Source: Chloroflexia bacterium
GTDB taxonomy: Bacteria > Chloroflexota > Chloroflexia > Thermomicrobiales > UBA6265
DNA length: 14,296 bases
Direction of reading: 5' to 3'
Assembly: GCA_013696525.1 (NCBI GenBank)
Contig: JACCYK010000465.1
Location: 1-14,296, forward strand
Both the position numbers and the translations under genes were made by a program. This document shows, piece after piece, positions 7,325-13,572 of this stretch; position 1 is the first letter of the stretch, and each line of letters starts with the position of its first letter. Below the pieces are notes generated by a model. The model had not been told where the DNA came from. It worked only from the letters and a program-made list of their open reading frames with translations, and did no database searches.

Positions 7325-9001
7325 ATGGTGCAGACACGGGAGCGGCCGGCAGCCGCCGAGGCCCAACCGGCGAAGCCGCAAGCGCTCACCGGCGGCGAGG
7401 CTCTGGTCGCTTCGCTGATCGGGGAGGGGATCGACACGATCTTTGGCCTGCCCGGCGTCCAGCTCGATGGCGCCTTTGATGCCCTGTACACCGAGCGGGA
7501 CCGAGTCCGCGTCCTCCAGACCCGGCACGAGCAGGGCGCCGCCTACATGGCGGACGGCTACGCCCGAGCGTCTGGCAAGGTCGGCACCTGCCTGGTCGTC
7601 CCCGGCCCCGGCTTGCTCAATGCCGCCGCCGCCCTCTCCACCGCCTATGCCTGCAATTCCCCCGTGCTGTGCGTCACCGGCCAGATTCAATCCGACCTGA
7701 TCGAGGTTGGGCGCGGCCTGCTGCATGAGATCCCGAACCAGCTCGGCATGGTGCGCTCGGTGACGAAGCACGCCGCCCGTGCGATGACGCCGGGCGATAT
7801 CCCCGGATTGGTCGGTGAAGCCTTTCGGCAGTTGCGGACTGGACGCCCGCGGCCGGTTGAGATCGAGGTGCCGCCGGACATCCTGCTCGCCACCGGCGAG
7901 GTCACGCTATCCGGGCCGGGGCCACGGCCGGAACCGGCGGCGCCTGATCCTGAGCAAATCGAGATCGCGGCCAAGCTTCTCGGGGCCGCCAAGCGGCCGT
8001 TGATCTGGTCCGGCGGCGGCATCCTCCGGGCCGGCGCCGGCCCGGAGCTGCTGCGCCTGGCCGAGCTGCTCCAGGCGCCAGTCGTGATGTCGCAGAATGG
8101 CAAGGGGGCGATCGCCGACGACCACTACCTGGCCCACAACACCGTGGGCGCGGTTGACCTGCTGCCCGCCGCCGACGTGGTCCTGGTCGCCGGTTCCCGG
8201 TTCGCCCTCGACTCGCTCTCGGGTCTAAGTAAATTCGCCGTTGGCAAGACGATCATCCACATCGACATCGATCCAGAAGAGCTGGTGCGCAACCGGGTGC
8301 CCAATGTCGGCATCGAGGCGGATGCGAGGCTGGGCCTCGCCGCGTTGGCGGACGGCATCGAGCGTCACAACATCAGCCGCCCGTCGCGACGGTCGGAGCT
8401 GATGGAATTGAAGCGCTCGGTCGCCGCTCGCCTGGGCGCCATCGTGCCGCAGGCGGAGTACGGGCTGGCGATCCGCCGGGCGCTGCCGCGGGACGGCGTC
8501 TTCGTTTCCGAAATGACCCAGATCGGCTACTGGTCGAACTTCGGCTTCCCGGTCTACGAGCCGCTCACCTACATCACGCCCGGCTACCAGGGCACGCTGG
8601 GCTACGGATTTCCGACCGCGCTCGGCGCCAAGGTGGCGAAACCGGGCGTGCCCGTCGTCTCGGTCAACGGCGACGGCGGTTTCGGCTTCTGCCTGAACGA
8701 GCTGGCGACCATGGCCCAGCACCAGATCGCCGCCGTGGTCCTCGTCTTCAATGACAATGCCTATGGCAACGTGCTCCGGATTCAGCAAGAGCAATTCGAC
8801 GGCCGCGCGATCGCCTCGACCCTGGTCAACCCGGACTACCGGAAGCTGGCCGACAGCTTCGGCATCGCCGGCCGTATGGCGGAGACACCGGCGGCGCTGG
8901 AGAGGCAACTCACCGAATCGTTCAAGGCCGACGAGCCGGCGCTGATCCACATTCCGGTTGGGCCAATGCCGAATCCGTGGCGCCAGCTCGGGCTGCGCTA
9001 G
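7325..9001 (+). CDS. Thiamine-diphosphate-dependent enzyme, acetolactate synthase-like
   Basis: A 558-aa cytoplasmic enzyme with the three-domain layout of the acetolactate synthase/decarboxylase superfamily. The N-terminal pyrimidine-binding domain has FGLPG and the catalytic glutamate E69 in TRHEQGAAYMADGYAR, followed by VVPGPG. The central domain starts near residue 200. The C-terminal domain has the diphosphate/Mg motif NGDGG (D450) to NDNAYGN (N476-N478), with the expected spacing of about 27 residues. It lacks a recognisable regulatory-subunit gene (ilvN) nearby, and the segment after VTGQI (LHEIPNQLGMV) differs from biosynthetic acetolactate synthases as I recall them. A 2-oxoacid decarboxylase or a catabolic synthase is as likely, and the substrate is not assigned. 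The first 20 or so residues are a Pro/Ala/Gln-rich tail. It is followed after 22 bp by the Nudix gene and may be cotranscribed with it. Confidence 0.85.
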   Translation: MVQTRERPAAAEAQPAKPQALTGGEALVASLIGEGIDTIFGLPGVQLDGAFDALYTERDRVRVLQTRHEQGAAYMADGYARASGKVGTCLVVPGPGLLNAAAALSTAYACNSPVLCVTGQIQSDLIEVGRGLLHEIPNQLGMVRSVTKHAARAMTPGDIPGLVGEAFRQLRTGRPRPVEIEVPPDILLATGEVTLSGPGPRPEPAAPDPEQIEIAAKLLGAAKRPLIWSGGGILRAGAGPELLRLAELLQAPVVMSQNGKGAIADDHYLAHNTVGAVDLLPAADVVLVAGSRFALDSLSGLSKFAVGKTIIHIDIDPEELVRNRVPNVGIEADARLGLAALADGIERHNISRPSRRSELMELKRSVAARLGAIVPQAEYGLAIRRALPRDGVFVSEMTQIGYWSNFGFPVYEPLTYITPGYQGTLGYGFPTALGAKVAKPGVPVVSVNGDGGFGFCLNELATMAQHQIAAVVLVFNDNAYGNVLRIQQEQFDGRAIASTLVNPDYRKLADSFGIAGRMAETPAALERQLTESFKADEPALIHIPVGPMPNPWRQLGLR

Positions 9002-9023
9002 CCGGCCCAGCCGCCGCCGGCGG

Positions 9024-9518
9024 ATGACGATGTATTGCCAGCAATGCGGCCAGCCGACAACTGAACGTGAGCACGATGACCGGTTGCGACCGGTCTGTGC
9101 CGGCTGTGGGGCGGTGACCTACTTGGACCCCAAGCTGGCGGTCGCCGTGCTGATCGAGCGCGACGGCCGGATCTTGCTCGGCCGGCGCGCCGAAGGGACG
9201 CACCGGCCGGGAACGTGGAGCTTCCCGGCCGGCTTCGTCGAACGCGGCGAGGCGGTCGAGGCCGCTGCCGCGCGTGAGGTGCGCGAAGAGGTCGGGCTGA
9301 CCGTCGCGATCGGCGATCTGCTCGGTCTCTACTCGGCGGCGGGCGAGATCGTCGTCCTTGCCGTCTACGCGGCGACACGGGCGACGGGCGAGCCGCGCCC
9401 GGCCGACGATCTGACCGAGGTCGGGTGGTTCGCGGTGGACAACCTGCCGTCGCTTGCCTTCCCGCACGACCACCGCATCATCGCGGCCTGGTTACGACGC
9501 CGGCACCGCCCGGAGTAA
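9024..9518 (+). CDS. Zinc-ribbon Nudix hydrolase
   Basis: A 164-aa soluble Nudix hydrolase. Residues 5-28 form a four-cysteine zinc ribbon (C5-x2-C8, C25-x2-C28), as in NADH pyrophosphatase and related ADP-ribose pyrophosphatases. The Nudix box at residues 70-92 is perfect: G70, E76, R84-E85, E88-E89, G91. Members hydrolyse nucleoside diphosphates linked to another moiety; the zinc ribbon plus Nudix arrangement suggests an NADH, ADP-ribose or similar substrate, but this is inference. Start choice: ATG 9024 or ATG 9030. GGCGG at 9019-9023 favours 9030 by spacing, and either keeps the zinc ribbon whole. An in-frame extension to 8958 overlaps the previous gene and is unlikely. The gene ends 12 bp from the convergent lpd stop. 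Confidence 0.9.
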   Translation: MTMYCQQCGQPTTEREHDDRLRPVCAGCGAVTYLDPKLAVAVLIERDGRILLGRRAEGTHRPGTWSFPAGFVERGEAVEAAAAREVREEVGLTVAIGDLLGLYSAAGEIVVLAVYAATRATGEPRPADDLTEVGWFAVDNLPSLAFPHDHRIIAAWLRRRHRPE

Positions 9519-9530
9519 GCGCGATTCGAC

Positions 9531-10958
9531 CTAAAGGTGAATCGGATGTCCGAGCAGGACATGCGCGGCCTCGCCGACCACCTCCGAGATCGTCGGGTGG
9601 GGGTGGACACTGAGCCCGATCTCGTAGGGCGTCGTTTGCAGCAGGCGGCCGAGCGCGGCCTCGGCGATCAGCTCGGTGGCATGGGGTCCGATGATGTGCA
9701 GGCCGAGGAAATCGTCGGTGTCGGCATCGGCAATCATCTTCGTGAAGCCGAAGGTATGCCCTTCGATCTGCGCCTTGCCGTTCGGGCTCATTGGGAATTT
9801 TCCAATTTTCACCTTGTGGCCCAGTTCCTCGGCGCCTCGCTCGGTGAGGCCGACGCTGCCGATCTCCGGCTCGCAATAGGTGCAGGCCGGCGAATTGAGG
9901 ATGTCGAGCGGGTACGGGTTCTGGCCGGCGATCTGCTCGACCGCGATTATGCCGTGGTGCATCGCGGTGTGGGCCAGGAGCTGCTGGCCGTTGACGTCGC
10001 CGATGGCGTAGACGTGCTCGACGTTGGTCCGCATCATCGGGTCGACCGGGATGTAGTGGCCCTCGGGCCGCACCCCGAGCTCTTCGAGGCCGATATCTTC
10101 AATGTTGCCTTGCCGGCCGACCGCCACGAGCAAAACCTCGGCCTCCAGCACCCGGTCCTTGCCCTTGGCGTCGGTCACCCGCATCGTGACCCCCTTGGCG
10201 GACACGTCGATATCTTCCGCCGTGGGCCGGGCATCGAGCACCATCTCGAGCTTTTGGCGTTGGAATGCCTTGGTCAGGGCGTCCGCGACCTCATGGTCCT
10301 CTTGGGGCACGATCCGGCCCACCAGCGTCACCTTGCTGCCGTAACGATGGTAGACCGAGGCCCATTCGACTCCGGTGGCGCCGCCGCCGCGAATGATGAA
10401 GCTCTTCGGTAGCTCCTCCAGCGCGACGGCGTGGTCGGAGTTAATCACCTGCTTGCCGTCGTAGGGCACGCCGGCAATGGGCCGCGGCCGTGACCCGGTG
10501 TTAACGATGACGTCCTTGGTCTGGAGGACGAACGGCTCCCCGCCTTCATTGGGCGTCACCCGCACCTGGCTCGGGCTCAGCATGCGGCCACGACCGGCAA
10601 AGACCGGGATCTTGTGCTTGGAGTCAAACAGCCAAAGCAGTCCCTTGTACTGGGTCTCTACCACCTTGAGCGAACGGCCCAACGCGGTCGGGTAGTCAAA
10701 CTCGATGGCCCCGGAGACATTGACGCCGAATTGCTTCGCCGCTTTCACCTCGTCCAGGACGTCCGCCGATTTCAGGAACGCCTTGGTCGGGATACACCCG
10801 CGATGCAGGCAGGTGCCGCCGAGCTTATCCTCTTCGACCACCGCCACGTTCAGTCCGAGCTGCCGGGCCCGGATGGCCGCCACGTACCCGCCGGTGCCGC
10901 CGCCGAGCACCACGAGGTCAAACTGACGCTGGTCATCTTTCTGCTCCGAGTCCGCCAT
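9531..10958 (-). CDS. lpdA: Dihydrolipoamide dehydrogenase (E3) with an altered NAD-binding strand
   Basis: A 475-aa flavoprotein that reoxidises dihydrolipoamide of 2-oxoacid dehydrogenase or glycine-cleavage complexes with NAD. Visible parts are the FAD Rossmann motif GGGTGG (19-24), the redox disulfide C50-LHRG-C55 in GGTCLHRGCIPTK, the second FAD motif YAIGDVNG (318-324) and the dimer-interface active pair H454/E459 in HPHPTISE. The length is normal. Oddities in the NAD domain: residues 187-196 read FIIRGGGATG where the family usually has a hydrophobic residue before the glycines, and 209-220 read KVTLVGRIVPQE where homologues usually have VE followed by about three more residues. The ribose-binding glutamate is therefore missing (G214, codon 10317-10319). 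Start ATG 10958 has AAGGAG 11 nt upstream, a long spacing. No E1/E2 partner gene is adjacent. The function call is strong; cofactor use is uncertain. Confidence 0.93.
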   Translation of the reverse strand: MADSEQKDDQRQFDLVVLGGGTGGYVAAIRARQLGLNVAVVEEDKLGGTCLHRGCIPTKAFLKSADVLDEVKAAKQFGVNVSGAIEFDYPTALGRSLKVVETQYKGLLWLFDSKHKIPVFAGRGRMLSPSQVRVTPNEGGEPFVLQTKDVIVNTGSRPRPIAGVPYDGKQVINSDHAVALEELPKSFIIRGGGATGVEWASVYHRYGSKVTLVGRIVPQEDHEVADALTKAFQRQKLEMVLDARPTAEDIDVSAKGVTMRVTDAKGKDRVLEAEVLLVAVGRQGNIEDIGLEELGVRPEGHYIPVDPMMRTNVEHVYAIGDVNGQQLLAHTAMHHGIIAVEQIAGQNPYPLDILNSPACTYCEPEIGSVGLTERGAEELGHKVKIGKFPMSPNGKAQIEGHTFGFTKMIADADTDDFLGLHIIGPHATELIAEAALGRLLQTTPYEIGLSVHPHPTISEVVGEAAHVLLGHPIHL

Positions 10959-11040
10959 CGGCGTCCTGTCTCCTTTTCCACTCCGCGTTCCCGCGGCGCC
11001 GTGTCCCCGCGCTGGCGCGAGGTCCGCCTCTCTGAGCGGG

Positions 11041-11046
11041 AGTATA
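11041..11046 (-). promoter_or_regulatory. Possible -10 element for lpdA
   Basis: The minus strand reads TATACT (five of six to consensus), 83 bp upstream of ATG 10958. No convincing -35 is seen 16-18 bp upstream. The same hexamer is used in the proposed treY promoter. If real, lpdA has its own promoter downstream of the small acidic ORF. Confidence 0.3.
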
Positions 11047-11094
11047 CGACGCCCGGCGATCGCGCTCGGCGGCGACCGTGGCCAAGGCCGCCGC

Positions 11095-11214
11095 CTAGAA
11101 CCAGAGATCGCCCGGCAGCAAATCGTCGATATCGTCGTCCTCGTCGTCTGGATCGCCGATCGAGTCCTCTTCCGGCGTTAGCCGGGAGGTGGTCGGTGGG
11201 TATGGTGGGTGCAT
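11095..11214 (-). CDS. Small acidic protein, 39 aa, unknown function
   Basis: I do not recognise this gene. The frame encodes 39 residues with a Pro/Thr-rich head (HPPYPPTTSRL), an acidic middle (PEEDSIGDPDDEDDDIDD) and a hydrophobic end, LLPGDLWF. The start ATG 11214 has GGAG at 11221-11224, six bases upstream, which is a well-placed ribosome site. The stop is TAG at 11095. The acidic-then-aromatic tail does not look like shadow translation of another gene, because no gene lies on the opposite strand here. It faces the same way as lpdA with 136 bp between them. The open frame continues upstream to 11424, but that part is Arg/Pro/Ser-rich and looks non-coding. The function is unknown. A C-terminal acidic-aromatic peptide could be an interaction tail, which is speculation. 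Confidence 0.5.
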   Translation of the reverse strand: MHPPYPPTTSRLTPEEDSIGDPDDEDDDIDDLLPGDLWF

Positions 11215-11220
11215 ATCCGG

Positions 11221-11224
11221 CTCC
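11221..11224 (-). promoter_or_regulatory. Ribosome binding site of the 39-aa ORF
   Basis: GGAG on the minus strand, six bases before ATG 11214. It is the main reason to prefer this start over the upstream part of the open frame. Confidence 0.45.
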
Positions 11225-11229
11225 GATAG

Positions 11230-11270
11230 CTCCCGCGAGCGGGAGGAGTCAACAAGCTTACCCCCCCCCC
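11230..11270. other. Short hairpin and C10 homopolymer in the gap before the fusion gene
   Basis: CTCCCG (11230-11235) and CGGGAG (11240-11245) pair around a CGAG loop. Ten consecutive C follow at 11261-11270. Neither carries a U-run, so a terminator is not claimed. The rest of the gap between 11271 and the promoter candidate at 11380 shows nothing I can name. Confidence 0.4.
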
Positions 11271-11379
11271 GCCACCTGGACATTTCTGGCGGCAATGTAC
11301 CCGAATCCGCGGTTGCCACGCGGGGCGACGTCGGCGTCCGATCCGGCGCGGCCCTGGTGACCCGTTGCCTTTCTGGCCG

Positions 11380-11408
11380 TTGTCTCGACGGCTGCCGTGT
11401 GCCAAAAT
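11380..11408 (+). promoter_or_regulatory. Candidate promoter for the nuclease-fold/HPRT-like fusion gene
   Basis: TTGTCT (11380-11385, four of six) and CAAAAT (11403-11408, four of six) are separated by the ideal 17 bp. Transcription would start near 11415, giving a leader of about 80 nt that contains the strong hairpin at 11447-11471. Confidence 0.35.
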
Positions 11409-11446
11409 GAGGCCGTCCCCGCAAAGGACATCAATCGGCGGCGACT

Positions 11447-11471
11447 CGGACCGGACTGTGCAACCGGTCCG
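11447..11471 (+). other. Perfect 8-bp inverted repeat in the leader of the fusion gene
   Basis: CGGACCGG (11447-11454) and CCGGTCCG (11464-11471) pair perfectly around the 9-nt loop ACTGTGCAA, ending 25 bases before ATG 11497. It could be an operator or an mRNA structure controlling access to the ribosome site. No protein or ligand is implied by the sequence. Confidence 0.5.
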
Positions 11472-11496
11472 GGTAACCGTTCGGCGTGGGGAAGGA

Positions 11497-12543
11497 ATGG
11501 CCGCAACGGTGAGGGGTAGGGGAGCGAACGACGAGGCTGACGGCGGCGCCCGCGTCGTCCCCACGGGGGCCGCACCGGCGCCTGGACCGTGGATTGCCCG
11601 GCAAGCGGTCCTGCCGTCGTTCGGACCGGTGGTGCGGCGGGGGAGCGACGATGATTTTGCCCATCCGGCGGAGCGGGAGCTGGCCCGGGTTCTCACGTTT
11701 TACGGGGTGCGCTGGGTGTATGAGCCGACCACCTTCGCCTTGCGCCGCACCGGCGACGGCGGATCGGCCGCGTTTTTCACGCCCGATTTCTATCTGCCCG
11801 ATCACCGGCTGTACATCGAGCTGACCACGATGCGGCAACGCTTGGTGACCCGCAAGAATCAGAAGCTGCGACGCCTGCGAGCGCTGTACCCCGCGGTGGG
11901 GATCAAGCTCCTGTACCGGCGAGACTATCAGCAATTGGTCGATGCCTACGAACCGGCCAAGGCAGACCCCGATCAGGACCGGATTGGCCCGATCGTCTAT
12001 CCAGCGTCCGTGATCGCGGCCCGAATCGAAACCCTGGCGGGCCAGATCGCGGCGGATTTCGCGGTCGCGGGGCCGTCGTGGTCAACCCGGTCACCGGTGC
12101 TTGTCGGCGTCGGCCAGGGCTCGGACCGCTTCCTGTCGGCCCTGACCGCGGCGCTCACGCACCGTGGCGTCGAGTATGGCCAAGACCGGATCGAGCTTAC
12201 CCGGTATGACCCGGTTGGCGACGGCCGGGCCCGAGTGCGGCGAGCGCCACACCTCGACCTGTCCGGACGGCGCGTCCTCCTGGTCGAAGACGTGGTCAGC
12301 ACCGGCTTGAGCCTAGCCTATCTCGTCGCCTGGTTGCGACGGCGCGGCGTCCGCGACATCACCGCCTGCACCCTGCTCGATCGCACCGCCGCCCGCCTCG
12401 TGGAGGTTCCGGTCCGTCATGTCGGCTTCGAAGTATCGGCCGCTCTGCTTGCCGGGTTTGGCCTTGGATTACGCCGGCAGTTTAGCGAGTTGCCCTATAT
12501 CGCGGCGATCGCCCCCGCTTCGCTTCCCCGTTCGTCCGTATAA
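11497..12543 (+). CDS. PD-(D/E)XK-like domain fused to an HPRT-like phosphoribosyltransferase
   Basis: A 348-aa two-domain protein. Residues about 56-150 resemble a PD-(D/E)XK nuclease fold: AERELARVL (E59/E61), then FFTPDFYL (D97) and LYIELT (E108), followed by a basic helix (TRKNQKLRRLRALYP). The lysine expected two residues after E108 is T110. Residues about 165-345 resemble hypoxanthine phosphoribosyltransferase: LVGVGQGSDRFL (pyrophosphate loop), the PRPP loop VLLVEDVVSTGLSLAYL (E264, D265), CTLLDR, VRHVGFEV and ELPYIAAI. Compared by eye with classical HPRT, the catalytic-base Asp of the PRPP loop is S268, the purine-contact Lys is R296 and the late metal-binding Asp is about G324, so ordinary purine salvage is uncertain. 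ATG 11497 has GGGGAAGG just upstream; an open frame to 11365 is unlikely to be coding. It lies 49 bp upstream of the membrane-protein gene, which is probably cotranscribed. Confidence 0.75.
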   Translation: MAATVRGRGANDEADGGARVVPTGAAPAPGPWIARQAVLPSFGPVVRRGSDDDFAHPAERELARVLTFYGVRWVYEPTTFALRRTGDGGSAAFFTPDFYLPDHRLYIELTTMRQRLVTRKNQKLRRLRALYPAVGIKLLYRRDYQQLVDAYEPAKADPDQDRIGPIVYPASVIAARIETLAGQIAADFAVAGPSWSTRSPVLVGVGQGSDRFLSALTAALTHRGVEYGQDRIELTRYDPVGDGRARVRRAPHLDLSGRRVLLVEDVVSTGLSLAYLVAWLRRRGVRDITACTLLDRTAARLVEVPVRHVGFEVSAALLAGFGLGLRRQFSELPYIAAIAPASLPRSSV

Positions 12544-12592
12544 TCAGGAACAACGATCGGCCGCTGACCGATCCATCGACACTGGGGACGCC

Positions 12593-13333
12593 ATGGAATC
12601 GACCACGCCGCAACCGGTTGAACGTCGCGGGGCGCCAGCGAAACGGGCGCCCCGGCCGGTCAAGCTCTGGTCCTGGCCGAAGGTGATCTTCTATTTTCCG
12701 TTGATGGTGGCGTCGTTCGTCTGTGCGATCGGCTCGACCTTTTGGCCCGATCGGGCGGTAACCTGGGGGACCATCTTCGTCATCGTGTTCCTGGTCAACA
12801 CGGTGATCATGGGCTTCGATTTCCCGCGCACCTCATCCCTCAACCTCGTGCTCTTCATCATGGTGGTCCTCTTGGGCGGATTCTTGGTCAATCAGCAGGT
12901 CTACACCTTCTGGGATGGTTTGCAGACTATCACCGCCAGGGTCCGGCCCGAAGCGAACAACCAGTTCTACTGGCTGTTCGGCGGCATCTTTGCCGTCGTC
13001 TTCCTCATCGTCTGGCTGATTGACTTCCGGTTCAACTACTGGTTGATTTTCCCCAACGAGATCATCCACCGGCACGGCTTTCTCGGCAGCGTCGATCGCT
13101 ATCCGGCGCCCGGCCTCGAAATGAAGTCGGAGATCACCGATGTCTTCGAGTACGCGATGCTGCGTTCCGGTCGATTGATTATCCAACCGACCAAGGGGCC
13201 GGCGATCGTCCTGGACACCGTGATGAATATCGATCGCAAACAGGTGCAGATCCAGCGGTTGCTGGATGCCCTATCGGTCGAGATCGTGCCGGGTGAGGTT
13301 CATCGCCAGGGGGGAGAGCCGAGCCCGCGATAG
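12593..13333 (+). CDS. Four-helix membrane protein with C-terminal soluble domain, unknown function
   Basis: A 246-aa inner-membrane protein. A basic, Pro-rich head (residues 1-30) suggests an N-in orientation. Hydrophobic segments lie at about 31-51, 59-76, 84-101 and 125-153. The C-terminal part (about 154-232) is soluble and starts LIFPNEIIHRHGFLGSVDRYP, then RLIIQPTKGPAIVLDTV and IDRKQVQIQRLLDAL. The alternating strand pattern followed by a helix recalls bacterial PH-like membrane-anchored domains, which is an inference from shape. No catalytic motif is visible. ATG 12593 has GGGGA five bases upstream; the open frame back to 12419 overlaps the previous gene and is rejected. It is probably the second gene of a unit with the phosphoribosyltransferase-like gene. 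No function is assigned. Confidence 0.8.
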   Translation: MESTTPQPVERRGAPAKRAPRPVKLWSWPKVIFYFPLMVASFVCAIGSTFWPDRAVTWGTIFVIVFLVNTVIMGFDFPRTSSLNLVLFIMVVLLGGFLVNQQVYTFWDGLQTITARVRPEANNQFYWLFGGIFAVVFLIVWLIDFRFNYWLIFPNEIIHRHGFLGSVDRYPAPGLEMKSEITDVFEYAMLRSGRLIIQPTKGPAIVLDTVMNIDRKQVQIQRLLDALSVEIVPGEVHRQGGEPSPR

Positions 13334-13345
13334 CGGGGCCGAGGA

Positions 13346-13363
13346 GGCGGCCGGGTGGCCGCC
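13346..13363 (+). terminator. GC-rich hairpin after the membrane-protein gene
   Basis: GGCGGCC (13346-13352) and GGCCGCC (13357-13363) pair perfectly around a GGGT loop, 12 bp after the stop at 13333. A shorter CCCGC/GCGGG pair overlaps the stop codon itself. There is no clear U-run, only GCTTTGCT about 9 nt later, so it is a weak terminator or merely an RNA-stabilising structure. Confidence 0.35.
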
Positions 13364-13572
13364 CGCTCGGGCGCTTTGCTCGGGGTCCGGAAGAGGATAT
13401 CTAGAGGCTGAATTGGTGCTCCTGATGACTGAGTCGCCGCTCCCGTGGAGCCGAATTGAGCGGACAACATGCGTGCGCCCGTTCGTCGCACAGTTGAGGC
13501 GGACCCCGAGCAGGTTCTAAAGGTGCGGCGAGGGATGTTCGAGTAGCCTTCCCTCCGCCGGGAACCACTGCA

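Noticed and set aside
9537..10412. A 291-codon plus-strand open frame opposite lpdA
   Set aside because: lpdA on the other strand carries clear FAD and disulfide motifs; the plus frame is shadow translation rich in Val, Asp, His and Arg.
12419..12592. N-terminal extension of the membrane protein
   Set aside because: It runs inside the end of the upstream gene in another frame; ATG 12593 has a ribosome site and begins the basic head.
13425..13520. 31-codon open frame in the gap before the ATPase gene
   Set aside because: It has no good ribosome site and an unremarkable Arg/Pro/Thr-rich product; there is no support for coding.
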